A DNA stretch of 64,000 nucleotides from Ureibacillus chungkukjangi (GTDB lineage Bacteria > Bacillota > Bacilli > Bacillales_A > Planococcaceae): assembly GCF_003217295.1 (NCBI RefSeq), contig NZ_QJTJ01000016.1, positions 1-64,000 of the forward strand, in the 5' to 3' direction. The stretch's first letter is position 1. Every line of letters begins with the position of its first letter. The notes under the pieces were generated by a model. It had not been told where the DNA came from and made no database searches. It saw only the letters and a program-made list of their open reading frames with translations. The translations under genes were made by a program, and so were the position numbers. Shown here one piece after another: positions 36,286-49,655 of this stretch.

Positions 36286-37200
36286 ATGAATAAAATTATA
36301 CCGATTCTGATTATTCTTTTGCTTTCAGTCAATATCACAACGATTCAAGCTGAAAAAGAGGGAGACGAGTCAATCTCTTCTAGAACGATTAAAATTATAG
36401 ATCCTTTTACAAAGGATCTTATTAAGACTTTTACACCGAGTGATTACGAGATCGCAATAGATATCACTCAATATAAGAAGCAAATTAAAGTGTGGGTGCG
36501 TGATTTTAGTGATGGCTATCGAAAGCCAATGATCTTAGATAAGATTGAAGAAAACGGCGAGCTCATCAAGGGAAGACCGCTAATAACTGTTAATGAGGAG
36601 GAGCTTGTTGAACAAATCGTTCAGCATTCGTTATCAGGTGGGGAAATTGAGCTTCCACTAAATTATAGTCAAAGTGATTATAGTGAGAAGGATCTCCCTT
36701 ATTTTAATGAAGTAGTCCTTGCCTCTTACAGTACACGCTTTAGAGCATTTAACTCTGGACGCAGTAAAAATATCGAGCTTTCAGCAAATGCCATAAATAA
36801 TGTAATAGTCGGTAACAACGATATATTTTCCTTTAATTCGGTCGTTGGGCCAAGAGATGTTGCATCCGGCTATCAAATGGCACCAGAAATAATAAAAGGA
36901 AAGATGGTCATGGGAATAGGTGGGGGCATATGCCAGACCTCTTCGACATTATTTAATGCGGTAGATCAGTTAGGCTTGAAAATTATTGAACGCCATAATC
37001 ATTCAAGGGATGTTGGTTATGTACCAGAAGGCAGAGATGCAACAGTTTCCTTTGGAGGACTAGATTTTGTATTTCAAAACACAATTGGTGTTCCCTTTAT
37101 TGTGAAAACCTATTATCAAAAAGGGGCTATTACTATACAGATTAAAACGTCAAAGGAATACGAACAGATTCTAAAAAATGAACTCAGTCATTTACAGTAA
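36286..37200 (+). CDS. VanW-family exported protein, paralogue of the gene at 28923
   Basis: A 304-residue exported protein with an N-terminal signal peptide ending near IQA and no lipobox cysteine. The VanW domain has NNDIFSFNSVVGPR, GIGGGICQTSSTLFNA and YVPEGRDATVSFGG. It aligns with the lipoprotein at 28923-29912 over nearly the whole length, including the pre-VanW domain (DKIEENGELIKGRPLI against DKVNENGELIKGHPMV), so the two are paralogues. It follows the GerC gene by about 75 bases with no terminator between, so it is probably part of the germination operon. Start could be GTG 36280 or ATG 36286; neither has a strong ribosome site. Confidence 0.83.
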   Translation: MNKIIPILIILLLSVNITTIQAEKEGDESISSRTIKIIDPFTKDLIKTFTPSDYEIAIDITQYKKQIKVWVRDFSDGYRKPMILDKIEENGELIKGRPLITVNEEELVEQIVQHSLSGGEIELPLNYSQSDYSEKDLPYFNEVVLASYSTRFRAFNSGRSKNIELSANAINNVIVGNNDIFSFNSVVGPRDVASGYQMAPEIIKGKMVMGIGGGICQTSSTLFNAVDQLGLKIIERHNHSRDVGYVPEGRDATVSFGGLDFVFQNTIGVPFIVKTYYQKGAITIQIKTSKEYEQILKNELSHLQ

Positions 37201-37226
37201 AGACACGTAAATCTCGTGTCTTTTTT
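37199..37226 (+). terminator. Terminator of the ger-VanW operon
   Basis: AAAGACACG pairs with CGTGTCTTT, followed by TTT; it overlaps the VanW stop codon. Confidence 0.88.
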
Positions 37227-37360
37227 CTTTTGGAAAAGAAAATCCCTTACTTGAGCTTTAAGCAGTAAAATAGCATAATGAGAATTAGTAGAATATACAG
37301 AAATTTTAGTTCGAAATATAAATGTAAATCCAAAAAATTTACGTAGAGAGGTTTGGTAAG

Positions 37361-38938
37361 ATGAAAGATTTATGGCATGGCGGGACAATCTATACAATGA
37401 CTGATGAGAATGATAGAGTAGAGGCTGTTTTAGTAGAGCATGGTAAGATTATAGAAGTAGGAGCATTCGAGAAACTAAAAGTACAAGCTGATACTTTTCA
37501 TGATTTAAAAGGAGCTACAATGTATCCTGGATTTGTAGATAGTCATCTTCATATCATAGGCCACGGGGAGAAATTACTGCGTCTTGATCTATCAAATGCA
37601 ACCTCAGTAGAGGAAGTACTTTCCTTAGTACGTGAAGCAGCAAAGAATACGCCGTCAGATAAATGGTTATTTGGAGAAGGATGGAATGAAAATAACTTTA
37701 AAGACAAGCGTATTCCTACTATTCAAGAGCTTGATGCCATCCGATCAGGTCCCATCCTTTTAACACGTGTATGTCATCATGTCCTTTTGGGTAACACAGC
37801 TGCACTGAATGCAGGAGAGATTCATGAAGACAGCATTTCTCCAGCAGGAGGTAAAATTGGCCGTGATTCCAATGGTAAATTAAACGGTCTCTTATATGAG
37901 CAAGCTACAAGTCTAGTTAATAATGCGATTGTTCGAGAAGGAGAAGCCTATGTTCAAAATTTAGTAGAAGCATTGAACTATTCGATTGATGACATGCTAT
38001 CTAAAGGTTTAACAGGTGGTCACAGTGAGGATATGAGCTATTTTGGCAGTTATACGAATCCTCTAACCGCTTATGAAAGAGTAATAGGAGAAAAGCGTCA
38101 TTTCCGTGTGAATTTACTTCGGCATCATGCTGTTTTTAAAGAGATGATGGAGGCAAATCCTTCCTATGATGAACCCTTTATTGAACCAGGTGCTATGAAA
38201 ATCTTTGCTGATGGTTCGTTAGGTGGAGCAACTGCTGCATTAGTTGAACCATATTGTGATAATCCGGAGAATAAAGGATTATTTATTCACACTGATGAAG
38301 AACTAGAGGAGCTTGTAAAATTAGCACGTAAATATAATGAGGCAATTGCTGTTCACATGATTGGTGATGCTGCTACTGAGCAAGTTTTGAACGCTATTGA
38401 AAAATACCCTGTACCAGCAGACAAACGCGATCGATTAATACATTGCTGTGTTTTAAATGAGAATCTAATGGAACGAATAACAAGGTTATCGGCAGTTGTG
38501 GATATACAGCCAGCCTTTGTTTCTTCAGATTTCCCTTGGGTAATTGAAAGACTTGGTGAAAATCGCTTAGAGTATGCTTATGCTTGGAAAAAAATGCTGG
38601 ATAGAGGCATTATGTGTTCTGCTGGAACAGATGCACCAATTGAAGATATCGATCCTCTTTTATCTATTTATGCTGCAGTTGAACGTAAAAAGCCTGGAGC
38701 ACAGCATGAGGGATACATTCCTGAAGAGAAGCTAACTCGCTTTGAGGCAATCCGTGCTTATACGTATGGTAGTGCACAAGCCATTGGAAAAGAAGCTGTT
38801 CGTGGGTTCATCAAACCAGGCTATGATGCTGATTTTTCTATTTTTAATCGTGATTTATTTGAAGGGTCATCAGAGGATATGCTAGAAGCTATAGCTGTGA
38901 AAACAGTTGTAGCAGGTCGAGTTGTTTTTGAACGATAA
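37361..38938 (+). CDS. Amidohydrolase family protein (YtcJ-like)
   Basis: A 525-residue metal-dependent hydrolase of the amidohydrolase_3 type. The first metal site is DSHLHIIGHG (about residues 61-70); further ligands are in KIFADGSLGGATAAL, AVHMIGDAAT and CSAGTDAPIEDIDPL. The length and blocks match YtcJ-like predicted exo-type amidohydrolases, with no assigned substrate. No signal peptide. Single-gene unit; ATG after AGAGAGGTTTGGTAAG. Confidence 0.9.
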   Translation: MKDLWHGGTIYTMTDENDRVEAVLVEHGKIIEVGAFEKLKVQADTFHDLKGATMYPGFVDSHLHIIGHGEKLLRLDLSNATSVEEVLSLVREAAKNTPSDKWLFGEGWNENNFKDKRIPTIQELDAIRSGPILLTRVCHHVLLGNTAALNAGEIHEDSISPAGGKIGRDSNGKLNGLLYEQATSLVNNAIVREGEAYVQNLVEALNYSIDDMLSKGLTGGHSEDMSYFGSYTNPLTAYERVIGEKRHFRVNLLRHHAVFKEMMEANPSYDEPFIEPGAMKIFADGSLGGATAALVEPYCDNPENKGLFIHTDEELEELVKLARKYNEAIAVHMIGDAATEQVLNAIEKYPVPADKRDRLIHCCVLNENLMERITRLSAVVDIQPAFVSSDFPWVIERLGENRLEYAYAWKKMLDRGIMCSAGTDAPIEDIDPLLSIYAAVERKKPGAQHEGYIPEEKLTRFEAIRAYTYGSAQAIGKEAVRGFIKPGYDADFSIFNRDLFEGSSEDMLEAIAVKTVVAGRVVFER

Positions 38939-38950
38939 AGTAGAAAAATA

Positions 38951-38995
38951 AAAACCAATCCCCTCCACAGTGCTTTTAGAGGGGATTGGTTTTAA
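38951..38995. terminator. Bidirectional terminator between convergent genes
   Basis: Fifteen-bp perfect stem AAAACCAATCCCCTC with GAGGGGATTGGTTTT, with A/T tracts on both sides; serves the amidohydrolase and the minus-strand SDR gene. Confidence 0.92.
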
Positions 38996-39912
38996 AATTT
39001 ATATGTGATGCCTGTAAGCTTTTCTGAAAGGATCCATAGATTACTGGATACATTTTCAACAAATTGCTGATCTAATATTTCTAGTTCAGTAGGGGAGCCT
39101 TTTATTCCTTTACGTCCATCTGGTCCGATATATTCTCCTCCACGAATCGAATAATCTGTTGCTGCATACAAAATTGGATTCGCAGCAGCCTCCGCACTTT
39201 GACCAATCATTTTTAATGAAGCCCGTGTAAGGCGCGTCTTAAGCTTACGAGAACCCTTCCCGAAGATGTAGGTTTGCGCAATTCCTGGATGACAAGCAAC
39301 GCTTATTGAATCAATATTCCGCGCACGAAAACGATATTGAAGCTCTTTAGCAAAGTACATACAAGCAAGTTTACTTTGAGCATAGCGCTTCATGGCATTA
39401 GATTTCACCTTAGAGCCAAGAAACTCTTTAAATTCTGGCTTAATGGAATGCGCAGAAAGACTACCAAGTGAAATTACCCTAGAATCCGGTGTTTTAATGA
39501 TTAAATCGAGCAATAATCCTGTTAAAGCAAAATGCCCTAAATAGTTGATGCCGAATTGTGATTCAAAACCGTCCTTTGTCTCTTTTTTGGGCGGCATCAG
39601 TACACCTGCATTATTAATCAGTATTGATAAGGAACGAAATTTTTTACGAAAATCCTCGGCGAATTCTTTAATACTTTCTAAATCATTTAAATCGAGCTTT
39701 AGTACATGTACATTTGCGTTAGGAAATTCTCTTTTAATCTTATCTACAGCTTCATGTCCTTTGTTCAGATTACGAACTGCCAGTATGACTGTAGCGTAAT
39801 TTTCAGCTAATGCCAAGCTTGTTTCATAGCCGATTCCACTATTTCCCCCAGTAACAATTGCTACTTTTCCTGTAAGATCTCGTATGTCTTTTTTTGTCCA
39901 TCCTTTACTCAT
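38992..39912 (-). CDS. Short-chain dehydrogenase/reductase
   Basis: A 306-residue classical SDR of the retinol-dehydrogenase/WWOX-like group. The cofactor motif is TGGNSGIGYETSLALA (residues 17-32), then NNAGVLMPP, the catalytic serine in SLGSLSAHS and YAQSKLACMYFAKEL (YxxxK). After NAG the sequence GFESQFGINYLGHFALT is typical of the group. NADP preference is likely but not proven. Minus-strand ATG after TAAGGAGTGTG. Single gene. Confidence 0.92.
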   Translation of the reverse strand: MSKGWTKKDIRDLTGKVAIVTGGNSGIGYETSLALAENYATVILAVRNLNKGHEAVDKIKREFPNANVHVLKLDLNDLESIKEFAEDFRKKFRSLSILINNAGVLMPPKKETKDGFESQFGINYLGHFALTGLLLDLIIKTPDSRVISLGSLSAHSIKPEFKEFLGSKVKSNAMKRYAQSKLACMYFAKELQYRFRARNIDSISVACHPGIAQTYIFGKGSRKLKTRLTRASLKMIGQSAEAAANPILYAATDYSIRGGEYIGPDGRKGIKGSPTELEILDQQFVENVSSNLWILSEKLTGITYKF

Positions 39913-40089
39913 ACTTACACACTCCTTAAATTACTTCAAATCAATTGATGGAGTTGAAATTTTCTGCTCAAGTCTAGTAAATTATGTTTTATTATATGTT
40001 CAAAACCGCGAAACAGAAGAAACCTTGTAATGTTATTTAAGAAATGTGTTTTGAGTTAGGAGTTTATATATTTAATAAGGGAATTTTAT

Positions 40090-40125
40090 ATTAAAAAGCG
40101 ACACACATTTATTTTGTGTGCCGCT
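40090..40125 (-). terminator. Terminator after 3-hydroxyacyl-CoA dehydrogenase
   Basis: AGCGACACACA pairs with TGTGTGCCGCT; on the minus strand it is followed by TTTTTAA. Confidence 0.82.
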
Positions 40126-40130
40126 GTATT

Positions 40131-41027
40131 CTAACTGTCTAAAAACCCTGGTTCTAAATAACTTGGGTTAGGATAGGAATAGAAGCCTAGTTTAGTTTCT
40201 GTACCCAATTTTCCCTTCTCAATATACTCAGATTTTAGGACATTAGCTAATTTTTTAAATTCTTCATTACCAGCTTCGCCCTTAGCGTTCGCTATGTTAT
40301 AGGCTGTATTGATTCCTACAATGTCTAATATTGCAAATGGACCCTTTGGAGAACCAGTTGCAATCATCCACGTTTTATCAATTGTTTCTACATCAGCAAT
40401 CTTCTTGACTAATAGCATTTGAGCAGCTTCTAGGAAGGGAACGAGTAAAGAATTTAAAATGTAGCCAGGTTGTTCTCTTTGAATAGGTAATGCTACCATT
40501 CCAATCGATTTGGCAAATTCGATAACCTCATCAAATACTGTTTTTTCAGTATTAGGATGTTTCATAATTTCGGCAGTATTGTTTAACCAGATTTCATTAG
40601 CAAAATGTAACGCAAGAAATTTATGAGGTCTACCTGTTATTTCTGCAAATTGACTTGGCAGCATCGTAGAGGAGTTGGTTGCAAAAATCGCCTTTTCGGG
40701 TGCTACTTGACGTAGCTGTTGATAGAAAGTCTTCTTAATCTCAACTACTTCTGGGACAGCTTCAATAACTAAATCTGCGTCTAGAACTGCTTCTCCTAAA
40801 TCTGTATAGAAGGAAATACGATTATAAGCTAAATTTACAGCTTCTTCTGTCGCTTCAAGGTCTTGAGTATAGCGTACCTTTAGATTCATCATTCGATTTT
40901 TCCCACGATCTATTGCTTCATCATTAATATCATATACTGCAACATCATATCCTTTAAATGCAGTTTGAAACGCAATCTGACTTCCTAAAACACCACTACC
41001 AGCTACTACAATCTTTTTATAGTCCAT
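40131..41027 (-). CDS. 3-hydroxyacyl-CoA dehydrogenase
   Basis: A 298-residue NAD-dependent dehydrogenase that oxidises 3-hydroxyacyl-CoA in fatty-acid or butanoate metabolism. The nucleotide motif GSGVLGSQIA is at residues 10-19, with an acidic VAVYDIND strand end. ATNSSTMLPSQFAE, HFANEIWLNNTAEIM and QPGYILNSLLVPFLEAA match the family; the catalytic His is in FLALHFANE. Stand-alone small form, unlike FadB/FadN fusions. Minus-strand ATG follows AAGGGG. No beta-oxidation neighbours, so pathway is open. Confidence 0.9.
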   Translation of the reverse strand: MDYKKIVVAGSGVLGSQIAFQTAFKGYDVAVYDINDEAIDRGKNRMMNLKVRYTQDLEATEEAVNLAYNRISFYTDLGEAVLDADLVIEAVPEVVEIKKTFYQQLRQVAPEKAIFATNSSTMLPSQFAEITGRPHKFLALHFANEIWLNNTAEIMKHPNTEKTVFDEVIEFAKSIGMVALPIQREQPGYILNSLLVPFLEAAQMLLVKKIADVETIDKTWMIATGSPKGPFAILDIVGINTAYNIANAKGEAGNEEFKKLANVLKSEYIEKGKLGTETKLGFYSYPNPSYLEPGFLDS

Positions 41028-41196
41028 ATGAAAACCCCTTACTTAGTTTTAAACAAGCTATATTGTTCACTTTTCATGATAGACATGCTACTGTTTTTTA
41101 TACTGATTTTAAATGTTCTAATGGGCTGTTGTGAGAAATACAGTTCTTTCATTCGTTTTAAATGAATATAATGGTAGGAAAGGAGCGAATCATTGC

Positions 41197-41754
41197 ATGT
41201 CTATTGCTGTTATTTACGGAAGTACTCGCGAAAATGGGAATACGGAATGGCTAACTGAGCTAGCGATAAATGATTTGCCTGTCGAAAAAATATATCTAAG
41301 AGAATATAACATACTGCCCATTAAGGATGAGCGGCACACAAAGGCAGGGTTTCAGGAGGTGACAGATCAATATAACATTATTATTGATAAAGTTTTGAAG
41401 CATGACATACTTATTTTTGCTACTCCTATCTATTGGTATAGCATGAGCGGAACAATGAAGCTGTTTATTGATCGGTGGTCTCAAACTTTACGTGATAAAG
41501 ATCGACCTGCCTTTAGAGAAGAATTAGCGAAGAAAAGTGCCTATGTGATTGCGGTAGGAGGAGATAAGCCGACGATTAAAGCACTTCCGATGATACAACA
41601 GTTTCAATACATTTGCGATTTCTTTAATATGGCTTTTGAAAGCTATATTATTGGCAAAGCGAGTAAGCCAGGGGAGATACCCAATGATTCAAAGGCTATT
41701 GCAGCAGCTAGGGAAATGAATGCGTCCTTAAAGAATAAGTTGAAATTGAATTAG
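41197..41754 (+). CDS. NAD(P)H-dependent FMN oxidoreductase (flavodoxin fold)
   Basis: A flavodoxin-like reductase. The FMN phosphate loop is GSTRENGNTEWL near the N-terminus, and ATPIYWYSMSGTMKLFIDR is the conserved second FMN-contact block. ATG 41197 is preceded by GGAAAGGAG and gives 185 residues; the longer in-frame reading from 41131 has no ribosome site. Electron acceptor unknown. Single gene with a bidirectional terminator downstream. Confidence 0.85.
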   Translation: MSIAVIYGSTRENGNTEWLTELAINDLPVEKIYLREYNILPIKDERHTKAGFQEVTDQYNIIIDKVLKHDILIFATPIYWYSMSGTMKLFIDRWSQTLRDKDRPAFREELAKKSAYVIAVGGDKPTIKALPMIQQFQYICDFFNMAFESYIIGKASKPGEIPNDSKAIAAAREMNASLKNKLKLN

Positions 41755-41758
41755 ATGG

Positions 41759-41806
41759 CTAAAAACGAGTTGAAGACATTGAATCTCAACTCGTTTTTAG
41801 TTTAAT
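41759..41806. terminator. Bidirectional terminator between FMN reductase and Nudix genes
   Basis: CTAAAAACGAGTTGA pairs with TCAACTCGTTTTTAG, with T-rich tail on the plus strand. Confidence 0.9.
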
Positions 41807-42256
41807 TTAAGCGAGGATTTCATCTATATAGGGTGTTATAAACCCAATGTATTCTGACTTCATATTATCTGGTAGTTGAAGTGGGGAATAGTACGTCAGC
41901 GCTTGTGACTCATGATTTATCCTTAGCTTGCCACTAACGTTTTTTGATAGAAAAACAGCTGTAACAGAATAAAATTCATCACCATTTTCAATTTTACTGA
42001 AGTAATCTTTGCCAGAAAATACGCCTAATAATTTTAAATCACGTACAGTTAAGCCAGTTTCCTCAAAAACCTCTCGGTATGCGACTTCCTCATAGCTTTC
42101 TCCTAGATCCATCAAGCCACCTGGCAAGCCCCAGCTCCCATTAGGTCGCTGTTGCAGGAGAATATCCTTTTTGTCATTTACAATAATTACTACTGAACCA
42201 GGTAATAGTAATGGTTTATTACCTACATATTTACGAATTGCTTTATAATATTCCAC
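41807..42256 (-). CDS. Nudix hydrolase
   Basis: A 149-residue Nudix enzyme that hydrolyses a nucleoside diphosphate linked to another moiety. The Nudix box is complete: GGLMDLGE followed by SYEEVAYREVFEETGL (G-x5-E-x7-R-E-x2-E-E-x-G). The GTG start follows AGAGGTAAAATAA on the minus strand. Substrate not predictable. Confidence 0.93.
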   Translation of the reverse strand: MEYYKAIRKYVGNKPLLLPGSVVIIVNDKKDILLQQRPNGSWGLPGGLMDLGESYEEVAYREVFEETGLTVRDLKLLGVFSGKDYFSKIENGDEFYSVTAVFLSKNVSGKLRINHESQALTYYSPLQLPDNMKSEYIGFITPYIDEILA

Positions 42257-42329
42257 TTATTTTACCTCTCTTAATGCGTATTCTTTCCTTACTAGTTCAA
42301 TGCCTATATTTAAAAACCTCTATTTAAAT

Positions 42330-42370
42330 ACAAAAAAGCGAGAAGTCATCTTCTAGAATCACTTCTCGCT
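42330..42370 (-). terminator. Terminator of the plsY-yneR unit
   Basis: AGCGAGAAGT pairs with ACTTCTCGCT; minus-strand transcript ends in TTTTTTG. Confidence 0.85.
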
Positions 42371-42377
42371 CTAATTA

Positions 42378-42668
42378 TTACGCTAAATATTCATATTTAA
42401 GTTCGTCTGCTTCTATATTTACATCAATTAGTAGATCATGCTCATTAAAAAACCAAAGGTCGTCTTTTTCAATGTAGAAATGAACTCCATCAATCGTTTG
42501 CTTTATGCCAACATCATGCCACTCCTCACGATTCATGCCAAGGGAAAACCCTTCATGAAACGGGGAAGAACCACCATAACGTGCGTAAAAACGAATCATA
42601 TCGCCAGGAGATACTTCCATCTCTTCTTTAAACCACTGTAATGCTTCTTTGGTAACTTTTATGTTCAT
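42378..42668 (-). CDS. HesB/YneR-family (IscA-like fold) protein
   Basis: A 96-residue protein of the YneR branch of the HesB/IscA fold: MNIKVTKEALQWFKEEM, then MIRFYARYGGSSPFHEGFSLGM. It has no cysteine, so it cannot be an iron-sulfur scaffold like IscA. The ATG at 42668 is preceded by GAAGGGA; an ATG 36 bases upstream would overlap plsY and has no ribosome site. It follows plsY on the same strand, as yneR and its neighbours do in B. subtilis. Confidence 0.83.
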   Translation of the reverse strand: MNIKVTKEALQWFKEEMEVSPGDMIRFYARYGGSSPFHEGFSLGMNREEWHDVGIKQTIDGVHFYIEKDDLWFFNEHDLLIDVNIEADELKYEYLA

Positions 42669-42694
42669 ACATAAACATCCCTTCAGACCGATCT

Positions 42695-43300
42695 TTAAAT
42701 CCATTTTACTTTTGGTTCTGTTCCTTCTTTTATACGCTTAAGATTTGCACGGTGACGATAGAATATAAAGACAGTTAATATTAAGATTAAAATCAATAAA
42801 GCGATATCTCCAGTCACAATCATATAAATAATGCTATAAATAACTGCTATAACTGAAATAATCATCGAAGATAAGCTTACAATTTTGGTAACCTTTAATG
42901 CTAAAAAGAATGCTACAATTAATAAGAGGAATAATGGCCATGCATAGCCTAACAGTACTCCGCCAGAGGTTGCGACAGCCTTTCCACCACGGAATCCAGC
43001 AAAGATAGGAAACATATGTCCAACAACTGCTATTGCTCCTAATAATAGCGGATGTATTGTTGTATCTGCAAAAAACGGAACAAGTGGCAGTAATGTAGCA
43101 GCTGTCCCTTTTAAAATGTCCAGGATCGTTACGACAAGTCCCGCTTTTTTACCTAAAACACGAAATGAATTTGTCCCACCTAAATTTCCACTACCATGCT
43201 CTCTAATATCTTTTTTGTAAAAGATTTTACCAACCCAAAGGCCAGAAGGAATGGAGCCAATTAAATAGGCAGCCAATATAAGTATAATTACATTAACCAT
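42695..43300 (-). CDS. plsY: Acyl-phosphate:glycerol-3-phosphate acyltransferase PlsY
   Basis: PlsY is the integral membrane enzyme that acylates glycerol-3-phosphate from acyl-phosphate, starting membrane phospholipid synthesis. The 201-residue protein has about five transmembrane helices and the three family motifs: [13 protein letters not shown] with [21 protein letters not shown] (motif 1), [21 protein letters not shown] (motif 2) and the third motif region with the basic loop [15 protein letters not shown]. Minus-strand ATG follows GAAAGGAA. Divergent from parE, the arrangement seen in B. subtilis and relatives. Confidence 0.96.
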   Translation of the reverse strand: MVNVIILILAAYLIGSIPSGLWVGKIFYKKDIREHGSGNLGGTNSFRVLGKKAGLVVTILDILKGTAATLLPLVPFFADTTIHPLLLGAIAVVGHMFPIFAGFRGGKAVATSGGVLLGYAWPLFLLLIVAFFLALKVTKIVSLSSMIISVIAVIYSIIYMIVTGDIALLILILILTVFIFYRHRANLKRIKEGTEPKVKWI

Positions 43301-48303
<5,003 letters not shown>

Positions 48304-48455
48304 GATTTAATCTATTATCGATATGTAAAGGCGACTATCCGCTTTTACATATCTTTTTTGGTTTATATAGAATTTATAATCTTAAATTTATGTTGCTTTC
48401 AATAGATATAACGAATAAGATAGACTTGTTTCCTTTATTTTCTAGGAGGTCTAAT

Positions 48456-49370
48456 ATGAACTTACAGGGTAGAACAAAAGGGATTATTCTAGTATTAACT
48501 GCAGCGTTTTTCTGGGGTATCTCTGGGACAGTTTCTCAATATCTCTTTCAAGAATTACATATCAGTGCAGAATGGCTAACTACCGCTAGACTGTTGTCTG
48601 CAGGCTTCTTACTTACATTAATAGCCTATAAACAACATGGGAATCGGGTATTTGATGTATGGCGTCACAAAGCTGATATTTTGGGAATTGTAATTTTCGG
48701 AATTATAGGGATGATTGGGGTACAATATACATACTTAGCTGCGATTAAGCATGGAAACGCAGCAACTGCTACTGTTTTACAATACTTAGGTCCAGCTATT
48801 GTAACTGGATATTTTATATTAAAAGCTAAGAGACGACCAACTTCAAAAGAAATGATTGCGGTTTTCTTAGCGCTATTTGGTACATTTTTACTCGTAACTC
48901 ATGGTAATATCCAAAACTTATCAATCTCAAAGCTAGGCTTTCTATGGGGGATTTTAGCTGCTTTTGGACTTGCATTTTATACTATTCAACCAATCGAGCT
49001 TCTAAAACGCTGGGGGTCTACTATCGTAGTTGGCTGGGGCATGATTATCGGTGGGGTTGTGTTCAGCTTTGTAACACCTCCCTGGAGCTTTGAAGGGGAA
49101 TGGTATTTCTCTACAAGCTTAGCCTTTTTATTTGTAGTTGTTTGCGGTACAGTCCTTGCTTTTTATAGTTATCTTGAGAGTTTAAAATACTTATCTGCAT
49201 CTGAAACCAGTCTATTGGCTTGTGCCGAGCCATTGTCGGCTGCTGTAACATCCGTTCTATTTCTAAATGTTGCTTTTGGATGGATCGATTGGCTTGGTAC
49301 TGTACTGATTTTACTAACCATAGTCGTATTAACTAAAAAACAAAAGGCATCTCCAGAAGAATCATTGTGA
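48456..49370 (+). CDS. EamA-family (DMT) transporter
   Basis: A 304-residue inner-membrane permease with ten predicted helices in two EamA repeats; the first begins IILVLTAAFFWGISGTVSQYL and the second near LGFLWGILAAFGLAFYTIQP. Members export amino acids, metabolites or drugs; the substrate is unknown. ATG 48456 lies behind TAGGAGGT; the earlier in-frame ATG at 48390 has no ribosome site. The 3' end shares a terminator and overlaps the opposite-strand frame described next. Confidence 0.88.
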   Translation: MNLQGRTKGIILVLTAAFFWGISGTVSQYLFQELHISAEWLTTARLLSAGFLLTLIAYKQHGNRVFDVWRHKADILGIVIFGIIGMIGVQYTYLAAIKHGNAATATVLQYLGPAIVTGYFILKAKRRPTSKEMIAVFLALFGTFLLVTHGNIQNLSISKLGFLWGILAAFGLAFYTIQPIELLKRWGSTIVVGWGMIIGGVVFSFVTPPWSFEGEWYFSTSLAFLFVVVCGTVLAFYSYLESLKYLSASETSLLACAEPLSAAVTSVLFLNVAFGWIDWLGTVLILLTIVVLTKKQKASPEESL

Positions 49371-49543
49371 TTGTCCTGGAAATGCCTTTTATGCTTCTTA
49401 TAAAATTTATTTAAGGATTCCTGCTTTGTCTTTGTCATTCGTTCATGCGTACTAAACTTTACATCTCCCCGTTGTATAGTTACATCTTTACCTTGCTCAC
49501 GTAGTACACGCAACCTGTTTTTCTTAGCTCTTGAATTCGACAT
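49169..49543 (-). CDS. Small basic KTK-rich protein, C-terminus read antisense into EamA gene
   Basis: The minus-strand ATG at 49543 has a good ribosome site (GAGGTGAAGG). The first ~65 residues are strongly basic (MSNSRAKKNRLRVLREQGKD, then ERMTKTKQESLNKFYKKHKR) and recall short Bacillales proteins of 60-70 residues such as YqkK, of unknown role. The frame then stays open for another ~55 codons antisense to the end of the EamA gene, through the shared terminator, to 49169. That tail looks like chance readthrough, possibly after loss of the original stop codon. Confidence 0.6.
   Translation of the reverse strand: MSNSRAKKNRLRVLREQGKDVTIQRGDVKFSTHERMTKTKQESLNKFYKKHKRHFQDNHNDSSGDAFCFLVNTTMVSKISTVPSQSIHPKATFRNRTDVTAADNGSAQANRLVSDADKYFKLSR
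49342..49392. terminator. Terminator overlapping the EamA 3' end
   Basis: AAAAGGCATCTCCAG pairs with CTGGAAATGCCTTTT with one mismatch. It ends the EamA transcript and could act on the opposite strand too. Confidence 0.75.
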
Positions 49544-49613
49544 TTACCTTCACCTCTTGATATTATTTGATTTCTATATTATTCCATTATGAGTAAAAAG
49601 GGAAGTAATAAAT

Positions 49614-49643
49614 ATAAAAACCTCGAGCAACTAGTGCTCGAGG
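49614..49643 (-). terminator. Terminator of the acetate symporter operon
   Basis: CCTCGAGCA pairs perfectly with TGCTCGAGG across a 5-nt loop; the minus strand continues TTTTTATA. Confidence 0.9.
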
Positions 49644-49655
49644 CCATTTTGTGTA

